This document shows, in pieces, positions 15,584-21,005 of a DNA stretch of 21,005 bases. The notes under the pieces were generated by a model that did not search any database, had not been told where the DNA came from, and was given only the letters and a program-made list of their open reading frames with translations. A program made the translations under genes and the position numbers. The stretch is taken from the NCBI GenBank assembly GCA_002350805.1, contig DEFO01000062.1, forward strand, positions 1 through 21,005, written 5' to 3'. Positions within the stretch are counted from its first letter, which is position 1; each line of letters begins with the position of its first letter. Source of the stretch: Prevotella sp. UBA2850. GTDB lineage: Bacteria; Bacteroidota; Bacteroidia; Bacteroidales; Bacteroidaceae.

Positions 15584-15949
15584 TTACATTAAATATTTTG
15601 CCTCGATGGGAAAATGGTCGTCATAGGCTTGTGCCACATTACCGTTCGACTCCTCAACGATGGCCTTATAGCACTGGGGGAACTGCTCAACCACCCATGC
15701 TGCAATGTTCTCGGCAGTGGGATTGAAGGGCAGCAAGTCGTTGAAATTGCCATGATCGAGATAGTCATGCACTTTCTCTTTCACCCGCTTAAAGTCAATG
15801 ACCATGCCCTCGGCATTCACCTCGCGCGATGCCAAAAACACCGTTATCGTCCAGTTGTGCCCGTGCAACCGGCTGCACTTGCTCTCATAGGGCAGCGACA
15901 ATTGGTGGCATCCTGCCACCTCCATTTTCTTAGAGATACAGTATATCAT
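15584..15949 (-). CDS. queD: 6-carboxy-5,6,7,8-tetrahydropterin synthase
   Basis: A 121-residue homologue of 6-pyruvoyltetrahydropterin synthase that makes 6-carboxytetrahydropterin from dihydroneopterin triphosphate. Zinc ligands are H15 (GCHQL), H29 and H31 (LHGHNW); the catalytic cysteine is C25 in SKCSRLHGH. Further support comes from GMVIDFKRVKEKV, LDHGNFNDL and NPTAENIA. The ATG at 15949 is chosen; an in-frame TTG at 15958 would add three residues and lie immediately after the small upstream gene's stop codon. Only 9 bp separate it from that upstream gene, which suggests cotranscription from the promoter at 16107-16137. Confidence 0.95.
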   Translation of the reverse strand: MIYCISKKMEVAGCHQLSLPYESKCSRLHGHNWTITVFLASREVNAEGMVIDFKRVKEKVHDYLDHGNFNDLLPFNPTAENIAAWVVEQFPQCYKAIVEESNGNVAQAYDDHFPIEAKYLM

Positions 15950-15958
15950 CTTCGTCAA

Positions 15959-16078
15959 TTACGATTTCACACCGTAAGAACAGAATCCTGTACAGCCTAA
16001 TTCTTTGAAACAACATGAAGATGATTCAAGGAAAAAAGCTGCTATCATAAGGATAGTTAGGGAAAAAATTCTTACCAT
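15959..16078 (-). CDS. 39-residue cysteine-rich exported small protein (unrecognised)
   Basis: A short open frame of 39 codons, ATG to TAA, directly between a perfect promoter and queD. The N-terminus is a hydrophobic export-like segment (MVRIFSLTILMIAAFF), followed by ESSS and a compact tail containing four cysteines (C22, C23, C29, C33) in CCFKELGCTGFCSYG. The upstream bases are A-rich (CTGAAAAAATG), as usual at Bacteroidetes starts. The expected leader is about 20-25 bases. I do not recognise a family. It could be a small lipoprotein or exported peptide, or a leader peptide affecting queD translation; the residues before C22 are a poor lipobox. Protein-level expression is not shown by the sequence alone. 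Confidence 0.6.
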   Translation of the reverse strand: MVRIFSLTILMIAAFFLESSSCCFKELGCTGFCSYGVKS

Positions 16079-16106
16079 TTTTTCAGTGTTATGTTAAATT
16101 CGGGTG

Positions 16107-16137
16107 CAAAGGTACAAACATTTTCGCTAACCTCAAA
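16107..16137 (-). promoter_or_regulatory. canonical Bacteroidetes promoter ahead of the small gene and queDE
   Basis: On the minus strand TTTG (16137-16134) and TACCTTTG (16114-16107) are 19 bp apart and match the consensus at every fixed position. The first ATG downstream is that of the 39-codon gene at 16078. No preQ1-riboswitch-like structure was recognised between it and queD. Confidence 0.88.
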
Positions 16138-16172
16138 ATTTTTTAGGGAAAATGTGGAGATCAAGAGCATTT

Positions 16173-16204
16173 AGGAGTGAAGGAGTAAAGGAGTGTAGGA
16201 GTGT
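16173..16204. repeat. four 8-bp tandem repeats (AGGAGTGA-like)
   Basis: Units AGGAGTGA, AGGAGTAA, AGGAGTGT and AGGAGTGT lie head to tail. They are followed by two degenerate copies of a longer word, AGACAATAGTCTTAAG at 16204 and AGACAATGATCTTCAAG at about 16233. The 268 bases between the small gene and cmk (16079-16346) otherwise hold the queD-side promoter and two weak hairpins, and no convincing gene. Confidence 0.75.
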
Positions 16205-16309
16205 AGACAATAGTCTTAAGGGGTATGAGTGGAGACAATGATCTTCAAGATAGTCTGTTGAAACGCATTCAGGTAAATACAGTCTGCGTTTTCCATCTTG
16301 AGGAGTAAC

Positions 16310-16334
16310 CTACCCAGCCTCAGTGGCTAGGTAG
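16310..16334. other. hairpin downstream of cmk, possible terminator
   Basis: CTACCCAGCC (16310-16319) and GGCTAGGTAG (16325-16334) pair over 10 bp with one non-standard position (G-U when read on the minus strand) around a 5-base loop, 12 bp after the cmk stop codon. No T-tract follows on the minus strand, so intrinsic termination is doubtful. It may be an RNA-stability element. Confidence 0.5.
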
Positions 16335-16346
16335 ACCCTTAGTCTT

Positions 16347-17039
16347 TTATGCCTCTACAGCCTTATGATACTGCTGCATGAGCCATTCGTTCTGCTCATC
16401 GATGGTCATGTGGCTGTTGTCAAGCTCAATAGCATCGTCGGCCTTGCGCAGGGGTGACACCTCGCGGTGACTGTCGATATAGTCGCGCTCCTGTACGTTT
16501 TTCAGGATCTCGTCAAAGTCGGCCTCCATGCCCTTCTGCTTCAGCTCGTCATAACGGCGCTGGGCTCTCACCTCTGCCGAGGCTGTGACGAAAAACTTCA
16601 GTTCGGCATGGGGGAAGACGACGGTGCCGATGTCACGCCCGTCCATGACGATGCCTTTCTCCTCGCCCATCTTCTGCTGCTGGGCCACCATCGCCTCGCG
16701 CACAAATGCCAGCGTGGCAATGGGCGACACGAGGTTGGATACCTCCATCGTACGGATGTCTTTCTCTACCAACTCGCCATTGAGGTAGGTGTCAGGGCGG
16801 CCCGTCTGCTCGTTGAAACGGAAGGAGATGCGAATGTCGTCCATCCGGGCCTTCAGTTCGTCGGTCTTGATGGAATGGTCGGCATTGAATAGGTCGTTGC
16901 GCAACGCGTAGAGGGTGACAGCACGATACATGGCACCAGTGTCGACATAGATGTATCCCAACTTACGGGCCAGGTCTTTGGCCATGGTCGATTTTCCACA
17001 CGACGAGTGCCCGTCGATGGCTATGGTGATTTTTTTCAT
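16347..17039 (-). CDS. cmk: (d)CMP kinase
   Basis: A 230-residue cytidylate kinase that phosphorylates CMP and dCMP to the diphosphates. The P-loop is GHSSCGKST at residues 10-18. The NMP-binding insert (DDIRISFRFNEQTGRPDTYLNG), the VMDGRDIGTVVFPHAELKFFVTASAEVRAQRRYDEL block and the QERDYIDSHREVSPLRKADDAIELDNSH lid segment are all present. Length and motif order are standard for the housekeeping enzyme. Its ATG overlaps the porQ stop (ATGA), so it is probably transcribed from the porQ promoter. Confidence 0.96.
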   Translation of the reverse strand: MKKITIAIDGHSSCGKSTMAKDLARKLGYIYVDTGAMYRAVTLYALRNDLFNADHSIKTDELKARMDDIRISFRFNEQTGRPDTYLNGELVEKDIRTMEVSNLVSPIATLAFVREAMVAQQQKMGEEKGIVMDGRDIGTVVFPHAELKFFVTASAEVRAQRRYDELKQKGMEADFDEILKNVQERDYIDSHREVSPLRKADDAIELDNSHMTIDEQNEWLMQQYHKAVEA

Positions 17040-17986
17040 AATTGAAAGGCTAAATTAATGATCAGTGAATGCGATGATATATGATACTTGCCATAAGCAA
17101 GATTCAGTTTGAAACGTTCCAGCTGCAGGCCGGCACCCAGTGACAGGCCTGCTCCGTGGCTGCTCTCCTCGTCGGTACCGCTGAGCAAGGTCATCTCACG
17201 GGCACGACGGAAGTTATAGCCGGCACCTATCCAGATGGTTTGCGATAGCAGGATATCCACGCCGCCCACCAGGTGGTCGATGAAACGATAGTCCCAGTGT
17301 GTGAGGTCGACCAATGTGGCTGAGAGGCGAAAGGGTGCATTCGTCACGCGCTTGCTCACACCTGCCTGCAGGTCGATGGGCATCTTGTCGTAATGGTCGT
17401 CGAACGCCTTCAGCTGTCCGCCGAGGTTGCGGGCCACTGCCGATATGGACCACTCGCGAGTGGGGTCGTAGTAGTTGACGCCCAAGTCGACACCCATGGC
17501 CAGCGAACTGTAATTGCCGATATACGAATTGACCATCCTGGCCGTGATGCCACCCACGATGCGCTCGGAGAGCTGGTAGGAGAAGGTGCCTGCTACGGCG
17601 ATGTCCTTGGCCGAGAACTCACCCGTCTGCCGGTTGTTCTCGTCCATCTCTTTCATCTTTCCGTAATCAGCATACTGCGCGCTGACACCCCACGAGGCTT
17701 TTTCGCCAGCAGTGCTGCTGAACGTAGCACTGGCCATGCGGGCGCCCTCCATATAGGTCATGAAGCCCAGTCCGATGGTCTTGTCGCTTACCGACGAGAG
17801 CAGCGCCGGATTGTGCAGCGTAAGGGCAGCATCGTCTTCGATGAGCGTCACATTGTCGCCACCCAGCGCGGCAGCATGTGCACTCACGGGCAGCCGAAGA
17901 AAGTCGTAGGCTGTCTGGCTCTCCTGTGCCTTCACGCTGACAGCAACAGCAAGAAGAAGGAATATGGCGAACAAACTCTTTTTCAT
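17036..17986 (-). CDS. porQ: type IX secretion system protein PorQ
   Basis: A 316-residue outer-membrane beta-barrel protein of the PorQ/PorV-like group, a component of the Bacteroidetes type IX secretion system. A signal peptide (MKKSLFAIFLLLAVAVSVKA) precedes the typical start YDFLRLPVSAHAAALGGDNVTLIEDDAALTLHNPALLS, and the barrel strands continue to the final LIINLAFQL. In Porphyromonas gingivalis PorQ belongs to the attachment complex with PorU, PorV and PorZ. The start at 17986 is favoured because it gives the signal peptide and because the promoter's -7 element ends only 9 bp upstream; a longer in-frame reading would begin before the transcription start. It overlaps cmk by 4 bp. Confidence 0.9.
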   Translation of the reverse strand: MKKSLFAIFLLLAVAVSVKAQESQTAYDFLRLPVSAHAAALGGDNVTLIEDDAALTLHNPALLSSVSDKTIGLGFMTYMEGARMASATFSSTAGEKASWGVSAQYADYGKMKEMDENNRQTGEFSAKDIAVAGTFSYQLSERIVGGITARMVNSYIGNYSSLAMGVDLGVNYYDPTREWSISAVARNLGGQLKAFDDHYDKMPIDLQAGVSKRVTNAPFRLSATLVDLTHWDYRFIDHLVGGVDILLSQTIWIGAGYNFRRAREMTLLSGTDEESSHGAGLSLGAGLQLERFKLNLAYGKYHISSHSLIINLAFQL

Positions 17987-17995
17987 TTTCACGTG

Positions 17996-18027
17996 CAAAG
18001 ATACACTTTTTATTTCATTAACGCAAA
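17996..18027 (-). promoter_or_regulatory. canonical promoter of porQ-cmk, giving a nearly leaderless message
   Basis: On the minus strand TTTG (18027-18024) and TATCTTTG (18003-17996) are 20 bp apart and match the consensus. The porQ ATG follows after only 9 bases, so the transcript should have almost no 5' leader. Confidence 0.85.
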
Positions 18028-18100
18028 TGTAAGGCATTTATTGCTTCGGCGCCGACAGCATTTGACGACAAAGCTCTTTCTAGCCTTTGATAATGAATCA

Positions 18101-18132
18101 TTGCCTTACCAACTGCCATGCTATTATCTTTG
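18101..18132 (+). promoter_or_regulatory. promoter-like sequence in the porQ-tonB divergent region
   Basis: TTG at 18101-18103 and TATCTTTG at 18125-18132 are 21 bp apart. The site faces the TonB-like gene, but about 160 bp upstream of its start, and the hairpin at 18143-18182 follows immediately. The 308-bp divergent region (17987-18295) thus holds the porQ promoter, this promoter, the hairpin, a short direct repeat and the TonB -7 element. Confidence 0.55.
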
Positions 18133-18142
18133 TTTCGATGAT

Positions 18143-18182
18143 AAAAACACTCTGTTGGGGGAGCCTAATACGGAGTGTTTTT
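18143..18182 (+). ncRNA. candidate small RNA or leader hairpin with T-tract
   Basis: AAAAACACTC (18143-18152) pairs perfectly with GAGTGTTTTT (18173-18182) around a 20-base loop, and the 3' arm ends in five T. It starts about 11 bases after a promoter-like -7 element, so a transcript of about 45 bases ending in the T-tract is possible. The word TTTGTGCCTGA occurs at 18180 and again at 18202. A 24-codon reading frame (18138-18212) crosses the hairpin. The call as RNA is an inference. Confidence 0.35.
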
Positions 18183-18279
18183 GTGCCTGAAACGAGGCGT
18201 ATTTGTGCCTGAGACAAAATAAAACAGGCGTTTACAGAAGATTAACGTAGTTGACTCGGTATTTTTCGTGGAATCTTCG

Positions 18280-18287
18280 TACTTTTG
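18280..18287 (+). promoter_or_regulatory. -7 element of the TonB-like gene
   Basis: TACTTTTG matches TAnnTTTG exactly and is separated from the ATG at 18296 by only 8 bases. No TTTG lies at the normal -33 distance; the nearest TTG (18251) is 26 bp upstream. If used, it would give an almost leaderless message. Confidence 0.55.
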
Positions 18288-18295
18288 CAACCAAT

Positions 18296-19000
18296 ATGGA
18301 AATAAAAAAGTCATATCAGGCCGATTTAGAGCATATCCGTCCCACGGCATTCCTGCTGGGACTGATACTGGCGTTGTCGCTCTGCTTTGTGGCTTTGGAG
18401 TATGAATTCGACTCCGCCGACGAAGCCGACGAAAGCCTGCTCGAAGAGCTGGCCGAGGACATGGAGGTGCTGCCCATGGCCCCACCCGACGAGATGGTGG
18501 CGATGGTGACACCTGAGACGGCGCCCAAGGTGAGCGAGCAGCTGAATATCGTGAAAGAAGAGGTTGATGAGAAAGTGGCCGAGATAGACGAGATGGTACA
18601 GAACGAGTTTACGGCCGAGGCCAACGAGCAAACTGCCGAGGAGCCTATTGCCGCTGTCACGCCAGCAGATGCCGCAAACGACGACGTGCTGGACGCCTCG
18701 ACGGTGGAAGTGCTGCCCGAGTTTCCCGGCGGCATGACGGCTTTCATGCAGTGGCTGACCAAAAATCTGAAATATCCGCCCTTGGCTCAGAAGAACAAGA
18801 TTCAGGGAAAAGTGCTTGTCTCGTTTATCATTGAGAAAGACGGGAACGTGGGTAACCTGAAACTGGTGAAGGGCCAGCATACCTACCTCGACCGCGAGGC
18901 CATGCGAGTGATGCGCATGATGCCCAAATGGAAGCCAGGCAAGGAAAACGACCAGCCATGCCGCACGATGATTTGCATTCCCATAGTGTTTAGTCTTTAA
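18296..19000 (+). CDS. TonB-like energy transducer
   Basis: A 234-residue protein with the layout of TonB: a short cytoplasmic N-terminus (MEIKKSYQADLEHIRPT), one membrane helix at about residues 18-36, a long acidic periplasmic stretch rich in Glu, Asp, Ala and Val (about 37-140), and a C-terminal TonB domain from about residue 143. That domain includes VLPEFPGGMTAFMQWL, NLKYPPLAQ, GKVLVSFIIEKDGNV and MPKWKPGKENDQPCRT. It would couple the proton-motive force to outer-membrane receptors. The linker is acidic rather than the proline/lysine-rich type of proteobacteria, as is common in Bacteroidetes. The ATG at 18296 is taken because the next upstream in-frame start is a TTG before the promoter element. 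It may be cotranscribed with the prenyl synthase 25 bp downstream. Confidence 0.9.
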   Translation: MEIKKSYQADLEHIRPTAFLLGLILALSLCFVALEYEFDSADEADESLLEELAEDMEVLPMAPPDEMVAMVTPETAPKVSEQLNIVKEEVDEKVAEIDEMVQNEFTAEANEQTAEEPIAAVTPADAANDDVLDASTVEVLPEFPGGMTAFMQWLTKNLKYPPLAQKNKIQGKVLVSFIIEKDGNVGNLKLVKGQHTYLDREAMRVMRMMPKWKPGKENDQPCRTMICIPIVFSL

Positions 19001-19025
19001 TGTTGCAACATAAAAAACAATAGTC

Positions 19026-20003
19026 ATGATACTAAGTTCGGAAAAAATCTTACAGTTGGTGAACAACTGCCTGGAACAGATGCCCTACAACCGTGAGCCC
19101 AAGAGTTTGTATGAACCCATTCAGTATGTGCTCTCCATGGGGGGCAAGCGCATCCGCCCGGTGCTGATGCTGTTGTCGTACAATTTGTTCCGCGACAACC
19201 CTGAGAGCATCCTCATGCCCGCCTGTGCGCTGGAGACTTATCATAACTACACTCTCTTGCACGACGACCTGATGGACCACGCTGACTTGCGGCGCGGCCA
19301 TGAGACCGTTCACAAGAAATGGGATGCCAACAAGGCCATTCTCTCGGGCGACTCGATGCTGGTGCTGGCCTACGAGCGCATGGCACAATGCGACCCCGCC
19401 AAACTGAAAGAGGTGCTCGACATCTTCACCGAGACGGCCCTGCAAATCGGCGAGGGACAGGAGTACGACATGACGTTCGAGCAGCGCACCGACGTATGCG
19501 AGGAGGAGTATATCGAGATGATCCGCCTGAAGACCAGTGTCCTGCTAGCTTGCGCCACAAAGATTGGAGCCGTGCTGGCCGACGCCTCGGAAGAGGATGC
19601 TCAGCTGCTCTATAAGTTCGGCGAGCAGATGGGTCTTGCCTTCCAGCTGCAAGACGACTACCTGGACGTCTATGGCGACCCGGCTGTGTTCGGAAAGGCC
19701 ATCGGCGGCGACATCACCAGCAACAAAAAGACCTACATGCTAATCAATGCCTATAACAAGGCGAACGACGAACAGCGCCAGGAGCTCATGCGATGGATGA
19801 CGGTGAAAGAGTTCGACCGGCAGGAGAAGATTCAAGCCGTCACACGCCTATATAATGAAATAGGTATCGACCAGATGGCCAAAGCCCGCATTGAGTATTA
19901 TTTCGGTGAGAGCCGCAAATACCTGGCTGCTGTCCATGTGGACGATGAGCGCAAACAGGAGCTCATAGCATATACCAACGAAATGATGAAACGCAAAAAA
20001 TGA
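19026..20003 (+). CDS. polyprenyl diphosphate synthase (short-chain isoprenyl synthase)
   Basis: A 325-residue trans-isoprenyl diphosphate synthase that condenses IPP with allylic diphosphates. Both aspartate-rich motifs are intact: DDLMD at 80-84, followed by the Arg pair R89-R90, and DDYLD at 210-214. GGKRIRP at 39-45 binds IPP. The first motif has no insertion, and the residue five positions before it is Tyr75. In characterised enzymes a bulky residue there limits chain growth, suggesting a farnesyl or geranylgeranyl product rather than a long quinone tail; this is an inference. It overlaps the tatD-like gene by 4 bp (ATGA). Confidence 0.93.
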   Translation: MILSSEKILQLVNNCLEQMPYNREPKSLYEPIQYVLSMGGKRIRPVLMLLSYNLFRDNPESILMPACALETYHNYTLLHDDLMDHADLRRGHETVHKKWDANKAILSGDSMLVLAYERMAQCDPAKLKEVLDIFTETALQIGEGQEYDMTFEQRTDVCEEEYIEMIRLKTSVLLACATKIGAVLADASEEDAQLLYKFGEQMGLAFQLQDDYLDVYGDPAVFGKAIGGDITSNKKTYMLINAYNKANDEQRQELMRWMTVKEFDRQEKIQAVTRLYNEIGIDQMAKARIEYYFGESRKYLAAVHVDDERKQELIAYTNEMMKRKK

Positions 20004-20839
20004 TAGACACCCACGCACATCTCGACGGTGTAGAGTTCAACGACGACCGTGAGGCGGTCATGCAGCGGGCTCGTGAGGCTGGAATCACCAAGATACTGGT
20101 GCCGGCCATTGACTTGACTACCTCGCGGCAGATTCTGACGTTGTGCCGCCAGCATCAGGGCTTCCTCTATCCCATGGTGGGACTGCATCCTGAGGAGGTT
20201 CACAACAACTGGGAGGAACAACTGGAAGCCATTAAGCAACTGCTGCCCCAAGTTCCCCTACCATCAGCTGGCACTTCCCCATCAGCCGGCGACGATTGTC
20301 CGTCGTCAGCCTCACCGCAACAGCCGGCCATCATCGCCATCGGCGAGGTCGGCCTCGACTACTATTGGAGCCGTGAGTTCGAGCGCGAGCAACTGATGGC
20401 GTTCGAGGAGCAGGTGAAATGGTCGGTAGAGAGCCGGCTGCCACTGATGATTCATTGCAGGAAGGCACAAAACGAGATGGTGAGTCTGCTGAAACACTAT
20501 AAGGACGAACTGCCAGGCGGTGTGTTCCATTGTTTCACCGGCAATGAGCACGAGGCCGAAGAACTGTTGCAGTTTCCGCAGTTTGTGCTGGGTATTGGCG
20601 GCGTACTGACATTCAAGAAGAGCCATCTGCCCGAGGTGTTGCCCCAAGTGGTGCCCCTCGACCGCATTGTGCTCGAGACCGACGCCCCATACATGGCCCC
20701 TGTTCCCATGCGCGGCAAACGGAACGAGAGTGCCTACGTGAGGCATGTGCTGCAGCGTCTGGCCGAGGCGTATGGTGTCAGCGAGGACCATCTGGAGCAG
20801 GTTACCGACCAAAATGTGAGGCGGATATTCAAAATTTAA
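20000..20839 (+). CDS. TatD family metal-dependent hydrolase
   Basis: A 279-residue TIM-barrel hydrolase of the TatD family, linked to DNA end-processing or D-aminoacyl/nuclease activities in different bacteria. Metal-ligand motifs are present in order: DTHAHL (H5, H7), AIGEVGLDY (E116), MIHCRKA, FHCFTG and LETDAPY. Residues about 83-109 are a Pro/Ser/Ala-rich stretch (PLPSAGTSPSAGDDCPSSAS) between a helix and the IAIGEVG strand, longer than the usual loop; the coding DNA there carries a short duplication. It overlaps the prenyl synthase gene by 4 bp and ends the plus-strand run before the tRNA. Confidence 0.92.
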   Translation: MIDTHAHLDGVEFNDDREAVMQRAREAGITKILVPAIDLTTSRQILTLCRQHQGFLYPMVGLHPEEVHNNWEEQLEAIKQLLPQVPLPSAGTSPSAGDDCPSSASPQQPAIIAIGEVGLDYYWSREFEREQLMAFEEQVKWSVESRLPLMIHCRKAQNEMVSLLKHYKDELPGGVFHCFTGNEHEAEELLQFPQFVLGIGGVLTFKKSHLPEVLPQVVPLDRIVLETDAPYMAPVPMRGKRNESAYVRHVLQRLAEAYGVSEDHLEQVTDQNVRRIFKI

Positions 20840-20883
20840 TATAAAATAACACCACAAGTTGCACTTTTTCGGCAGATAAAGCG

Positions 20884-20891
20884 TAATTTTG
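20884..20891 (+). promoter_or_regulatory. -7-like element ahead of the tRNA gene
   Basis: TAATTTTG matches the Bacteroidetes -7 consensus, with a TTG 22 bp upstream (20859-20861), slightly beyond the normal spacing. It lies about 95 bp before the tRNA, which would leave a processed leader. Confidence 0.45.
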
Positions 20892-20922
20892 CAGCGCGAA
20901 ATCCGCAAACAGTATGCCGAGA

Positions 20923-20955
20923 TACTCGTAAAATACTCGCAAAGTACTTGCCAGC
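20923..20955. repeat. three imperfect 11-bp tandem repeats
   Basis: TACTCGTAAAA, TACTCGCAAAG and TACTTGCCAGC lie head to tail in the stretch between the -7-like element and the tRNA. The third copy is degenerate, so this may be simple sequence drift of a short duplication. Confidence 0.5.
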
Positions 20956-20985
20956 GGTAACCAACAGACAACGTAACTTGTTGAA

Positions 20986-21005
20986 GGAGAGATGCTCGAG
21001 TGGCT
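20986..21005 (+). tRNA. tRNA-Ser, 5' end only (cut by window edge)
   Basis: The last 20 bases, GGAGAGATGCTCGAGTGGCT, fit the start of a class II tRNA of the serine type: a 7-base acceptor strand GGAGAGA, T8-G9, D-stem CTC and the D-loop GAGTGGCT. The anticodon lies beyond the window, so the isoacceptor is unknown and leucine cannot be fully excluded. Confidence 0.75.

Noticed and set aside
15950..16106. preQ1 riboswitch ahead of queD
   Set aside because: No C-rich/A-rich pseudoknot pattern was recognised, and the leader is occupied by the 39-codon frame.
16152..16241. 29-codon plus-strand reading frame
   Set aside because: It runs through the 8-bp tandem repeats, has no promoter or start context and no recognisable protein feature.
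19000..19011. Perfect 12-base palindrome ATGTTGCAACAT after the TonB-like gene
   Set aside because: It has no loop and no proper T-tract, and a single short palindrome is weak evidence for a terminator or operator.

Overview
The window looks like chromosome of a Bacteroidales bacterium, most likely Prevotellaceae. The grounds are Bacteroidetes-type promoters (TTTG, 19-20 bp, TAnnTTTG) in front of most transcription units, A-rich start regions with little Shine-Dalgarno signal, a PorQ homologue of the type IX secretion system, PCMD and calycin-like surface proteins, and an ECF sigma factor paired with a double-membrane barrel protein. Gene content is mostly core metabolism; I see no transposase, phage, plasmid or CRISPR locus.

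Layout. (1) 162-5527, plus strand: a MATE exporter, a cytidylate-kinase-like protein and a YfcE-type phosphoesterase, then a nucleotide-sugar cluster: rfbB, a 100-residue sigma-region-4-like protein, an FdtA-type sugar ketoisomerase and a FemAB/GNAT-like acyltransferase. (2) 5528-5840: an intergenic stretch with a 22-bp-period repeat array followed by overlapping hairpins, one of which terminates the opposing operon. (3) 5841-9265, minus strand: three tightly packed envelope genes (PCMD lipoprotein, outer-membrane barrel, secreted calycin-like/PCMD protein). (4) 9426-12209, minus: lutA-lutB-lutC for lactate oxidation, with a strong promoter and a strong terminator. (5) 12315-14812, minus: a lipoprotein, a GTG-started ECF sigma factor and a protein with a cytoplasmic head, one membrane helix, a long periplasmic linker and a C-terminal barrel, resembling the dual-membrane anti-sigma factors known in Bacteroides. 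(6) 14976-16078, minus: an unannotated 39-codon cysteine-rich exported peptide, then queD and queE of 7-deazaguanine/queuosine synthesis. (7) 16347-17986, minus: porQ overlapping cmk. (8) 18296-20839, plus: a TonB-like protein, a polyprenyl diphosphate synthase and a TatD hydrolase, followed by the first 20 bases of a tRNA-Ser cut by the window edge.

The most interesting items are the sigma/dual-membrane anti-sigma cassette, the stand-alone sigma-region-4-like protein in the sugar operon, the small Cys-rich peptide ahead of queD, and the repeat array whose short spacers are reverse complements of each other. All calls come from reading the sequence; no database search was run.
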